From: CAZCFB01 sp964511535
GTDB lineage: Bacteria > Myxococcota_A > Polyangia > GCA-2747355 > CAZCFB01
NCBI GenBank assembly: GCA_964511535.1
Contig: CAZEFW010000100.1
Location: forward strand, 1 to 33,577
DNA length: 33,577 nt
Reading direction: 5' to 3'
Shown here: piece by piece, positions 1 through 7,125 of the stretch
Layout: every line of letters begins with the position of its first letter
Numbering within the stretch: position 1 is the stretch's first letter
Program-made: the position numbers and the translations under genes
Notes under the pieces: model-generated
What the model saw: the letters and a program-made list of their open reading frames with translations, nothing else
Databases searched by the model: none
What the model was told of the DNA's origin: nothing

Positions 1-31
1 GACGCAAACCCTTGCACGTCCACAAACGGTA

Positions 32-115
32 TACCCGGGGCGGGAGTCGAACCCGCACGCCCTGTCGGACACGGGATTTTAAGTCCCTTGCGTCTACCAG
101 TTCCGCCACCCGGGC
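32..115 (-). tRNA. tRNA-Leu (anticodon UAA)
   Basis: On the minus strand an 84-nt cloverleaf can be folded. The acceptor arm GCCCGGG pairs with CCCGGGT (first pair G-U, as in other bacterial tRNA-Leu UAA genes). The D-arm contains TGGTAGACGC. The anticodon stem AGGGA/TCCCG closes a CTTAAAA loop, giving anticodon UAA. A class-II variable arm (GTGTCCGACAGGGCGTG) follows, then a T-arm with loop TTCGACT. The discriminator base is A. The 3' CCA is not encoded (the next bases are TAC), so a CCA-adding enzyme is needed. It reads UUA and UUG leucine codons. Confidence 0.95.
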
Positions 116-185
116 TGATGGCGCCATGGTAACGCGCACGAGCAGTTGAGGGTAGGGGATCAGATTCAGCGTGGCGGGAGTCGAC

Positions 186-237
186 CTTTGGTGAACTTGT
201 GGCACCCGGCTTCATCGGGTGCACAAGTTCACCAAAG
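186..237. repeat. Long hairpin element, copy 1
   Basis: Bases 186-208 pair with 216-237 to form a 22-bp stem with one bulged G (202) and a 7-base loop (GCTTCAT). The inner part, CACCCGGCTTCATCGGGTG plus one flanking base each side, is identical to the hairpin at 347-387, whereas the outer stem has a completely different sequence that still pairs. There is no T-tract, so it is not a typical terminator. It sits between the broken and the intact tRNA-Leu copies and abuts a short T-arm-like remnant. Confidence 0.8.
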
Positions 238-303
238 ACGACGGGGTGTGTAAGTGGGCAGGGCGGCAATGCGGACGCCAACCAATGCACGTGCACAACG
301 TTT

Positions 304-527
304 TACCCGTGGCGCAAGTCGCACCCGCACGCCCTGTCGAACATATTTGAAAAATTGCACCCGGCTTCATCGGGTGCAATTTTTCAAGTTTGTCGACGGA
401 TGGGTCGTCCTAGCACCAGGGTCCAAATTGAAACGCAGCGGACCGAGCCGCCACAAACCGCCCAACAACGCGCCAGTCGGACACGGGATTTTAAGTCCCT
501 TGCGTCTACCAGTTCCGCCACCCGGGC
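304..527 (-). pseudogene. Interrupted tRNA-Leu(UAA) copy
   Basis: Bases 476-527 are identical, 52 of 52, to the 5' part of the intact tRNA (64-115): acceptor 5' strand, D-arm, anticodon arm and the start of the variable arm. Bases 304-343 match its 3' part (32-71) with five differences, which break the acceptor and T-stem pairing and change the T-loop. Between them lie about 135 extra bases, entering in the variable arm, not the anticodon loop. GTCGAACA (336-343) and GTCGGACA (476-483) flank the insert and look like a target-site duplication. It cannot give a normal tRNA, though a stable 5' half could still be transcribed. Confidence 0.85.
347..387. repeat. Long hairpin element, copy 2 (inside the tRNA pseudogene)
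   Basis: Bases 347-363 pair perfectly with 371-387 (17 bp) around the same 7-base loop GCTTCAT as copy 1. The outer stem is A/T-rich (TTGAAAAATTG), so in isolation it resembles a bidirectional terminator. GTCGA and TCGAC motifs lie just outside each arm (336-340 and 393-397), giving a longer imperfect inverted repeat. It lies within the sequence inserted into the tRNA-Leu copy. Confidence 0.8.
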
Positions 528-586
528 TTGTGGCGCTCATGGTACCGCGAGAGCTGCCGGCGCGGTAGTGCGTGGGTCGCCCGGGG

Positions 587-772
587 CTAGTTCAGGTCCT
601 TGTCTTCTTGGAGGAAGGCGTCCTTCTTGTCCCAGGTGTGCATGCTGCCGCACGCGGGACAGATGGTGCTGTTGCCGGACATCTGCATGGCCTCCCAGCC
701 TTCCTTGGTGGTGCCGATTCCGGTGGGGACTGCCTGCCCGGTCTTCGGGCACTTGATCATCACGCTGGCCAT
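587..772 (-). CDS. Small zinc-ribbon-like protein, 61 aa
   Basis: The protein begins MASVMIKCPKTGQAVPTGIG and has a second cysteine pair, CPACG, followed by MHTWDKKDAF. The spacing Cys8 ... Cys38-x-x-Cys41 with nearby His suggests a small metal-binding ribbon, though only three cysteines are present. Similar short proteins of unknown function with a CPKTG start and a HTWDK motif occur in other proteobacteria. It begins 19 bases after the stop of the large CARDB protein on the same strand and probably shares its transcript. The ribosome-binding site is weak (GAAG). Function unknown; the reading frame is supported by family resemblance and by the lack of any overlapping better gene. Confidence 0.75.
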   Translation of the reverse strand: MASVMIKCPKTGQAVPTGIGTTKEGWEAMQMSGNSTICPACGSMHTWDKKDAFLQEDKDLN

Positions 773-791
773 TGTCTGTATCTTCGCCGGC

Positions 792-3700
792 TCAGCGGCG
801 GCGCCGCCGCAGGAGCAGCGCCAGGCCGAGCAGCAGCATCAGGCCGAGGCCGCCTGACGCGTCTCCTGCGCCTGCGCTGCAGTCGCAGCCCTCGTCCACC
901 GGGTCGGTGGTGGTGCCCTTGTCGCCAGAGGCCGCGGGCCCGTCCAGCAGCACGGCGTCCACGCCCGGGCCCTGGTCGCCGCTCGCGCCCGTGTCGCCCG
1001 TGGCCCCGTCGCCGGCGGCCAGGTCACCCGCCGCCAGATCACCGCCGCCCAGGTCCTCCCCAAGGTCCGCGGTCCCGGCCATATCTGCGTCATTCAGGGA
1101 CGCGTCGTCGAGGTCGCCCGTCATGCCAGTGTCCACCGGCGCCATGTCACCCGCGGGCAGATCCCAGCTCGCCGAGTCCACCAGCGCCATGTCGGCGACC
1201 CCGGCCTCTGCCGGGCCTGCCTCCGCCACGCCAGCGTCGGGCGTGATCACCGCCGAGTCCACGGCGATGCCCTGGTCCGGTGTCAGGCCCTTGACCGTGT
1301 ACGCCACCGACTTGGTGTTGTTGGTCTCCGAGCTCTCGGCCACGCTGCAGCCGGAGTCTGCCATGGCCCAGTCGAGGTACGCGCCCGGCTTGACGTTGGT
1401 GCGCACCAGGGTCTTCGTGCTGCACCCGCCCTTGGCAAGCGCCGGCACGGCCCAGGTCTTGTCCGCCGTCGCCCCGCAGGTGGGGGCCAGGGTGCGGTTG
1501 TAGAACAGCCCCAGGTTGAAGCCCTTGGTCATGGCGGCGCCCAGGTTGCACGCCACCAGCGAGTAGGACACAACCCCCGACTTCTCGGAGGCGGTGAGGC
1601 TCTGGACGTAGAGGTCCGCCTTGGGCGCGCCGCCCACGGTGATCATGTCGTAGCGCGCGTTGTTCGCCTCGTTCCCCTCGGCGACCTTGCCGGTGGAGTC
1701 GGCCAGAGCCTGCACGTAGTAGGTGCCCGGCTTGGTCCCCTTGGGGATGGTGAGGCTGGGTGACGACAGCGCCAGGGTGCCGCCGCTGACGAAGTCCTGG
1801 GTCACGCTGCTGAGCCCCAGGGCCACGCACCCGGACGAGGACATGCCGGGGCACAGCGCGTAGGCCACGGCGAAGTTGGTGGAGAACGCGCTGGTGGCCT
1901 GGCCGTTGGCCAGGGTGTAGGCGGCCGTGAAGCTGTCGCCCGCCTTGGCGGCGCTGCCCGTGGCCGGCACCTTGCCGGCGGTGAACGCCAGGTCCGGCAG
2001 CTTGGTCACCTTCACCGCCCGCAGCACCTTGTTGTTGGTCTCCTTGGTCTCCTTGACCACGCCCGTGGCGTCCACGGTGAAGCGGATGTACCCGGTGCCC
2101 GCCACCACGCTGGTGGGCATGGTCAGCGCCGCGCTGGTGTAGGCGCGGATCTGGTTGCCGGCGAAGTCGTCCTTGATGAAGGTGCTGCCGAGCTGGGTGC
2201 AGCTGCTGAAAGCCGTCGAGGTGCAGTAGTGGAAGTGGAGGTAGAAGTCGGTCTTCAGCGACGCCAGGCTGGCGTTGCGCACCCAGGCCCGCGAGGTGAA
2301 GGTGGCCCCGGCCATGGCCGCGCTGCCCGAGTTGACCGCCACCGCGTTGGCGAAGGTCAGGTCCGGCGTGCCCGGCACCACGGTCACCGCGCCGTAGCCG
2401 TTGTTGTTGCCCTCGTTGGTCTCCGACACGGCGTTGCCCGAGTCCACGTATGCCCGCAGGAAGGCGGCGCCCTGCTTGTACGAGGCCGGCACGGTGAGCA
2501 GCCCGCTGGTGATGGCCCCGGTGGTGGACCCGCTGTTGACCTTCAGGATCCCGGACTTGGCGCCGAGCAGGGTGCACCCGGAGGTTGTCTTGCCCGGGCA
2601 GAGGTACCAGCTGGTGGCCGCGGCCTTGTTCACCGCGCTGGTGGCGAACTTGTTGGACACCGTCATGCTGGCGGTGAAGGTGGCGCCGGCGGTGACGATG
2701 CTCCCCGTGGGCGGGGTCACCGCCGAGACCGTCAGGTCCGGCCGGGTGCTGACATAGATGGCGTCGTTGCGGGTGTTGTTGGTCTCGTACGCCTCCTTGA
2801 TCACTCCGGTGCTGTCGGCCACGAAGCGCACGTACCCGGTGCCCCACACCGCGGTCTGGGGCAGCGTCAGCTGCGGGCTCGTGTAGTACCGACCGGTCTG
2901 GTGGCCAAAGTTGTCCGTCACGTAGGTCTGCCCCAGGAAGGTGCAGCTGGTGAGCGGCGTGGTCGTGGTCTGGCAGTAGTAGTAGCCGAGGTAGAAGTTG
3001 GTGCTGAAGCCCACGACCGAGTTGTTGCGGATCGAGGCCCGCGCGTAGAACTTGGAGCCGGCGGCGGCAGTGGAGCTGCCCGACCCCCAGGGCGCCCAGG
3101 AATAGTTCACGTACAGATCTGGCAGCCCGCTGGACGTGATGTAGATGCCGTCCCAGCGGTTGTTGTTGGTCTCGTTGAGCTCGCTCACCAGGTTGGTGGC
3201 GTCGAGCTGGACGTAGACGTACCTCAGCCCGGGCAGCACCCCCGAGGGCAGCTTGAGCGAGGGGGAGTTGATGTACGGGCTGTAGCCGCCCGCGTTGACG
3301 TTGGTGGTGATGAGCTGGCTGGCCAGCAGGGTGCAGGTCGTGGCTGAGTACGAATTTGTCGGGCAGTAGTGGTAGCGCGCGTAGAAGTTGGTCTCCACCC
3401 GGCTGGTATTGGAGGCATTGCGGAACCGGATCCGCCCAGTGAACACCGATCCCGGTCCGTAGGTGTTGCCGCTCACGGGGAAGGCCGCGTAGTACAGCGA
3501 CATGTCAGGCAGGGTGGTGACCGTGATGGCGTCGTAGTGGTCGTTGTTGGCCTCGTTGGTCTCCTTGATCCGGTTGGTGTAATCCAGCTGAGCCCGGATG
3601 TACCGCGTGCCCACCACCACTGTGCTGGGCAGGGTCAGGGTGCGGGTGAAGGTCCGCTTCTGGCCTGGCAGGAAGTTGGACGAGATGTACTGGTAGGACA

Positions 3701-3947
3701 GGTAGGTGCAGCCAGTCGAGGACTGCGCCGGGCAGTAGTAGTACCGCACGTAGAAGTTGCTCGTGATCGACTTGGTGGCGCTGTTGTTCTCCAACACGAA
3801 GCTGCCGGTGAACACCGACCCCGCGCCGGCGGTGGTGCCGGAGGCGGGCACCGTCGAGCTGCTCACTCTCAGATCCTGAGCCAGAGCGGCCGTCGGCAAC
3901 AGGAGCGCGATGGCGATGGTGGTCAGACGGATGGCGCGAAGGATCAT
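792..3947 (-). CDS. Secreted CARDB-repeat surface protein with MYXO-CTERM tail
   Basis: 1051 aa. The start at 3947 is chosen because GGGAGA lies about 7 bases upstream and the protein then begins with a clean signal peptide (basic start, hydrophobic core, Ala-Leu-Ala before Gln24). Residues about 24-886 are seven tandem CARDB-type beta-sandwich repeats of about 120 residues, most starting near PDL and ending in an ETNExNN motif. Six have a conserved internal Cys pair (for example CPAQSSTGC), probably a disulfide. An Asp/Ala/Gly-rich linker (about 887-1017) leads to a MYXO-CTERM-type end: GCDCSAG, a hydrophobic helix and RRRRR. This family is exported and processed at the cell surface, by proposed CPBP-type myxosortases. 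CARDB modules usually act in adhesion or as spacers; the ligand is unknown. It has its own candidate promoter at 3981-4009. Confidence 0.9.
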   Translation of the reverse strand: MILRAIRLTTIAIALLLPTAALAQDLRVSSSTVPASGTTAGAGSVFTGSFVLENNSATKSITSNFYVRYYYCPAQSSTGCTYLSYQYISSNFLPGQKRTFTRTLTLPSTVVVGTRYIRAQLDYTNRIKETNEANNDHYDAITVTTLPDMSLYYAAFPVSGNTYGPGSVFTGRIRFRNASNTSRVETNFYARYHYCPTNSYSATTCTLLASQLITTNVNAGGYSPYINSPSLKLPSGVLPGLRYVYVQLDATNLVSELNETNNNRWDGIYITSSGLPDLYVNYSWAPWGSGSSTAAAGSKFYARASIRNNSVVGFSTNFYLGYYYCQTTTTPLTSCTFLGQTYVTDNFGHQTGRYYTSPQLTLPQTAVWGTGYVRFVADSTGVIKEAYETNNTRNDAIYVSTRPDLTVSAVTPPTGSIVTAGATFTASMTVSNKFATSAVNKAAATSWYLCPGKTTSGCTLLGAKSGILKVNSGSTTGAITSGLLTVPASYKQGAAFLRAYVDSGNAVSETNEGNNNGYGAVTVVPGTPDLTFANAVAVNSGSAAMAGATFTSRAWVRNASLASLKTDFYLHFHYCTSTAFSSCTQLGSTFIKDDFAGNQIRAYTSAALTMPTSVVAGTGYIRFTVDATGVVKETKETNNKVLRAVKVTKLPDLAFTAGKVPATGSAAKAGDSFTAAYTLANGQATSAFSTNFAVAYALCPGMSSSGCVALGLSSVTQDFVSGGTLALSSPSLTIPKGTKPGTYYVQALADSTGKVAEGNEANNARYDMITVGGAPKADLYVQSLTASEKSGVVSYSLVACNLGAAMTKGFNLGLFYNRTLAPTCGATADKTWAVPALAKGGCSTKTLVRTNVKPGAYLDWAMADSGCSVAESSETNNTKSVAYTVKGLTPDQGIAVDSAVITPDAGVAEAGPAEAGVADMALVDSASWDLPAGDMAPVDTGMTGDLDDASLNDADMAGTADLGEDLGGGDLAAGDLAAGDGATGDTGASGDQGPGVDAVLLDGPAASGDKGTTTDPVDEGCDCSAGAGDASGGLGLMLLLGLALLLRRRRR

Positions 3948-3980
3948 GGCACTCTCCCGGGAGATGGTGGTTGCCCCTCG

Positions 3981-4009
3981 AATATGCCCCGCGCCGGGCT
4001 GTTTCACAA
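3981..4009 (-). promoter_or_regulatory. Candidate sigma70-type promoter of the CARDB gene
   Basis: On the minus strand TTGTGA (4004-4009) and CATATT (3981-3986) are separated by exactly 17 bases. Each matches four of six consensus positions. Transcription would start near 3974, giving a leader of about 27 bases that contains the GGGAGA ribosome-binding site. It lies in the 75-base gap after the barrel gene. Confidence 0.45.
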
Positions 4010-4022
4010 TTATCGCGGCGGC

Positions 4023-4679
4023 TCAGCGTTCCAGGGGAGAGGGGTCCGGCGGCACCAGGAAGCTCAGGCCGAGGGCGAAGGAGACGTCCATGTCCACCGT
4101 ATCGCCGGACGGCTTGCGCACCCGGTGCAGGTAGTTGTTGACGTCCACCCGCACCGCCAGCCAGGGCACGCCGGTGTACGCCTTGAGCCCGCCGCCGATG
4201 ACGCCCAGGGCGTCCCAATGGCCGTCCAGCTGCACCGCCCCGGCCCCCAGGGTGGCGTACAGGTCGAGCTCGATGAGGCTGCTGCCGATGCGCATGGCCA
4301 CGTCGTTGGAGATGGCCAGCTCGGCGTTCATGAAGTGGGTGTGCCGGTCCTGCAGCTCCGGCGCCGAGGCGTGCAGCGTGTCCACGGCCGTCCACTGGTA
4401 GCCGTAGCTGGCGCCCAGGGCGAACATGTCGGTCAGGTGGAAGTACCCCCGGAACCCGATGATCCACGACTTCTTGATGGACGCGCCGAGGTAGGTGCCG
4501 CCGAAGGGGACGAGCTCCACCTGGTGGCGCTTGCGGTGGCGGTACTCCCGGTCGAGCACCGGCGGGATGGCGCGCGGGTCGGGCGCGGCCTCGGCCCCCT
4601 CGTGGCCGGCGGCCGGCAGCGGGCAGAGCAGCCACGCGACCACCAGCGGCAGCAGGAATCTGGCGGTACGGGTAATCAT
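4023..4679 (-). CDS. Outer-membrane beta-barrel protein (myxobacterial OMP type)
   Basis: 218 aa. The N-terminus (MITRTARFLLPLVVAWLL) is a signal peptide ending near Ala-Ala-Gly-His. After a short spacer the segment EYRHRKRHQVELVPFGGTYL, followed by strands with alternating hydrophobic residues (GFRGYFHLTDMFALGASYGY, then many more), resembles the outer-membrane barrel family common in myxobacteria. The frame can be extended far upstream antisense to the RND gene, but only this start gives a signal peptide. There is no Shine-Dalgarno sequence; TAGCCT lies five bases before the ATG, so the message may be leaderless. It is divergent from the RND exporter and upstream of the CARDB gene. The cargo or partner is unknown. 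Confidence 0.75.
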   Translation of the reverse strand: MITRTARFLLPLVVAWLLCPLPAAGHEGAEAAPDPRAIPPVLDREYRHRKRHQVELVPFGGTYLGASIKKSWIIGFRGYFHLTDMFALGASYGYQWTAVDTLHASAPELQDRHTHFMNAELAISNDVAMRIGSSLIELDLYATLGAGAVQLDGHWDALGVIGGGLKAYTGVPWLAVRVDVNNYLHRVRKPSGDTVDMDVSFALGLSFLVPPDPSPLER

Positions 4680-4724
4680 GTAAAAGGCTAGCAGCCCGGC
4701 GCTATACTGCTCGCGGTAACCACG

Positions 4725-7037
4725 ATGCTCGCCTCCCTCATGGAGCGCCTCACCGGCGCGATCCTCCGAAACCGCGCCCTGTCGGTGGTGGCGCTGGTGG
4801 CCCTGTCTCTCGGCGCGGCATGGTCGGCGCGCTCCATCCGCGCTGACTTCACCACCCAGGAGCTGTTCGCCACGGACGATCCGGAGATCGCCCACCTGAA
4901 TCGGTTCAGGGCGCAGTTCGGCGCTGACGATCACCTGCTGGTTGTGCTGGTCCAGGCGCCCGACGTGTTCGCGCCGCCAGCGCTGGGCCTGGTCCAGGAG
5001 CTCACCGCCGGGCTGCAGGCCCTGGACGGGGTGGTCCAGGTGGATAGCCTGGCCACGGTCACCGACCTGGGCGCCACGGCGGACGGCAGCATCGACACCT
5101 CGCCGCTGTTCGACGAGGTCCCCGACGACGCCGGGGAGCTCGCCGCCCGCCGAGCCCGCGCCCTGGACAACCCCTTGCTGGCCGGGCGGCTCGTCTCCAC
5201 CGACGCCACCCTCACCGCGGTGGCCGCCGACCTCGGCCGGGAGGTGGAGCGCGCCCGGGACGTCGACCGCGCGGTTGAGGCCGTGCAGGGCCTGATGAGC
5301 AAGCTGAAGCTCCCGCCCGGCGCCACCCTGCACCTCATCGGCGTGCCCAAGGTGCGCGCTGACGCGGTGGACATGATCATCAGGGACCAGACCATCTTCC
5401 TGCCCCTCGGATCGTTCATCACCGGCCTGCTGCTGCTGCTGCTCTACCGCTCGCTGCACGGGCTGCTCATCCCGCAGTTGGCCGTGGGCCTGTCGGTGAC
5501 CTACACGGTGGCGCTCATGGCGCTCATCGATCTGCCCATGGACATCCTGAGCAACGTCCTGCCGCTGCTGGTGATGGTCTACGGCGTGGCCGACGCGGTG
5601 CACATGCTGGGGCGGATCCACGAGGAGGCGAACCAGCAGCAGCGGCGGCAGCTGGCCATCCGCACCGCCATGCGCCACCTGGGCCTGGCGTGCCTGGTCT
5701 GCAGCGCCACCACCGCCATCGGCTTCGGCTCGCTGGTCATCGCCGAGATGCACATCCTGCGCCGCTTCGGCCTGCTGGCGGCCGCCGGCGTGATGTTCGC
5801 GTGGGCGGTGGCCCTGGTGGTGGTGCCCCTGGGGGCCGGCTTCACCCGGCTGGACCGGATCCGGGCCCGCCGCCCGGGCAGGCTGGACATGCTTTTGGCG
5901 GCCGCCCTGGAGCGCGCCGCCCGCTTCACCGCCCGACGCGCCCGGCTCATCGTGGCCGGCGCCGTGCTGCTGGCCGGGGGCTGCATCGCCGCCGGGCTCG
6001 GGGTGGAGGTGAACAACTACCTGCTCGGCATCTACCACGACGATCACCCCACCGCCCGGGCCACGCGCCTGGCCGAGCAGCGGCTGGAGGGGCTGGTGCG
6101 CCTGCAGATCAGCCTGGAGGGGGCGCCCGACAGCATGAAGCGGCCGGAGGTGCTGCGGGCCATGGACCGGCTCGAGGCGTGGCTGCAACAGCAGCCGGGC
6201 GTGACCAATACCCTCTCCCCGGCCGGGTACGTCAAGGAGATGCACCGGGCGGTGATGGGCACCCGGGAGCTCCCGGACAGAAAGGAGGCCGTGGCTCAGC
6301 TGATGCTCATGGCCGAGGGCGAGACCGGCATGGAGCGCCACGTGAGCTTCAAGTACCACCGCGCCCGGGTGGAGGTGAAGCTGCGAGACGTGGGCGCCCG
6401 GCGATACCTCCAGCTGGTGGATCAGACCCGCAGGATCATCGGCGGAATGTTCGACCCGCTGGATGTCAGCGCCCGGGTCACCGGCACCTCCCTGGTGGCC
6501 TACCGGGGCATCAACCGGCTGGTCACCGACCTGCTTGGCAGCCTCACGGTCGCCATCCTGATCATCGGGGTGGTGCTCTCGCTCCTGTTCCGCTCCCTGC
6601 GCATCGGGCTCATCAGCCTGCTGCCCAACACCATCCCGCTGGCGGTGGGGCTCGGCTCCATGCGGCTGCTCGGCATGCGGCTGGAGCCTGTGACCGTGAT
6701 GATCTACTCCATCGCCCTGGGCATCGCGGTGGACGATACGATCCACTTCCTGGTGCGCTACCGCGAGGAGGTCGATGCCGGCCGCGGTCCCGCCGAGGCG
6801 GTGCGGCGCACCCTGGCCACGGCGGGCAAGGCCATGGCCTTCACCTCGGTGCTGCTGGTCAGCGGCTTCACAGTGACCCTGCTCAGCAGCTTCCCCGGGA
6901 CCGTGCGCTTCGGCACCCTCGGAATCATCATCCTGAGCACCGCCCTGCTGACCGACGTCCTCGTGACCCCCGCCTGCGCCATGGTCTTCAAGCCATGGGG
7001 CGCGTCTCCTGCGAAGACGCGGACTTCAGGCTTCTGA
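4725..7037 (+). CDS. RND/MMPL-family transporter
   Basis: 770 aa. Two homologous halves each have one N-terminal membrane helix, a large periplasmic loop and a bundle of about five helices. The first helix is near residues 17-35. The first bundle (about 225-375) includes LLVMVYGVADAVHMLGRIHE; the second (about 605-755) includes YSIALGIAVDDTIHFLVRYR. The GIAVDDTIHF motif, with its acidic pair in a membrane helix, is typical of proton-driven RND proteins of the MMPL/patched-like branch, which export lipids, hopanoids or hydrophobic compounds. No adaptor or outer-membrane channel gene is adjacent. The last codons (Arg-Thr-Ser-Gly-Phe-stop) run into a heptamer repeat array, so the C-terminus may have been altered by repeat expansion. 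A possible -10 (TATACT, 4703-4708) lies upstream. Confidence 0.9.
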   Translation: MLASLMERLTGAILRNRALSVVALVALSLGAAWSARSIRADFTTQELFATDDPEIAHLNRFRAQFGADDHLLVVLVQAPDVFAPPALGLVQELTAGLQALDGVVQVDSLATVTDLGATADGSIDTSPLFDEVPDDAGELAARRARALDNPLLAGRLVSTDATLTAVAADLGREVERARDVDRAVEAVQGLMSKLKLPPGATLHLIGVPKVRADAVDMIIRDQTIFLPLGSFITGLLLLLLYRSLHGLLIPQLAVGLSVTYTVALMALIDLPMDILSNVLPLLVMVYGVADAVHMLGRIHEEANQQQRRQLAIRTAMRHLGLACLVCSATTAIGFGSLVIAEMHILRRFGLLAAAGVMFAWAVALVVVPLGAGFTRLDRIRARRPGRLDMLLAAALERAARFTARRARLIVAGAVLLAGGCIAAGLGVEVNNYLLGIYHDDHPTARATRLAEQRLEGLVRLQISLEGAPDSMKRPEVLRAMDRLEAWLQQQPGVTNTLSPAGYVKEMHRAVMGTRELPDRKEAVAQLMLMAEGETGMERHVSFKYHRARVEVKLRDVGARRYLQLVDQTRRIIGGMFDPLDVSARVTGTSLVAYRGINRLVTDLLGSLTVAILIIGVVLSLLFRSLRIGLISLLPNTIPLAVGLGSMRLLGMRLEPVTVMIYSIALGIAVDDTIHFLVRYREEVDAGRGPAEAVRRTLATAGKAMAFTSVLLVSGFTVTLLSSFPGTVRFGTLGIIILSTALLTDVLVTPACAMVFKPWGASPAKTRTSGF

Positions 7038-7103
7038 CTTCAGACTTCAGGTTAAATCCCCTCCAGCAAGCTCCCCTGAAGCCTGACGCCTGAAGTCTGA
7101 AGC
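7023..7103. repeat. Inverted heptamer arrays (4 + 4 units)
   Basis: Bases 7023-7050 are four heptamers of the form ACTTCAG (one reads GCTTCTG). Bases 7076-7103 are four heptamers of the reverse complement, CTGAAGC/T (one reads CTGACGC). The 25-base spacer 7051-7075 is unique. The arms can form an imperfect stem of about 28 bp. The left array includes the stop codon of the RND gene. The position between convergent genes suits a bidirectional terminator or RNA-stabilising structure, but the strict period of seven points to repeat expansion. Confidence 0.8.
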
Positions 7104-7104
7104 C

Positions 7105-7125
7105 AGGGCCGCGAAGCGGCCCTAC
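7105..7125 (-). repeat. REP-like GTAG-headed palindrome
   Basis: On the minus strand GTA is followed by GGGCCGC-TTC-GCGGCCC: a perfect 7-bp stem with a three-base loop, preceded by the GTAG tetranucleotide typical of REP elements. The TAG within it is the stop codon of the amidase gene. The layout matches the palindromes at 28954-28978 and 29000-29024. It may also end transcription of the convergent genes. Confidence 0.6.

Larger units (their letters stand above)
116..586. other. Gene-poor interval holding a broken tRNA-Leu duplicate and two hairpin elements
   Basis: No convincing protein gene lies here; small open frames across it have no ribosome-binding site or recognisable product. The interval holds a hairpin at 186-237, a second hairpin at 347-387, and a degenerate copy of the tRNA-Leu locus from about 274 to about 550. 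Flanks of both tRNA copies are alignable but diverged: bases 1-31 resemble 274-303, and 116-135 (gcgccatggtaacgcg) resemble 528-548 (gcgctcatggtaccgcg). The parent event was therefore a segmental duplication larger than the tRNA. A 12-base stretch at 173-184 matches the tRNA T-arm (39-50) and may be a third remnant. Confidence 0.7.

Noticed and set aside
304..527. Group I intron in tRNA-Leu(UAA)
   Set aside because: Such introns interrupt the anticodon loop, which is intact here; the insert is in the variable arm, is short and lacks the conserved core, and the 3' half has decayed.
4023..6746. 907-residue open frame on the minus strand across the RND gene
   Set aside because: Only the part from 4679 down has a signal peptide and barrel-like sequence; the rest is antisense to a clear transporter and is low-complexity His/Gly/Gln-rich, as expected from GC-rich codon bias.
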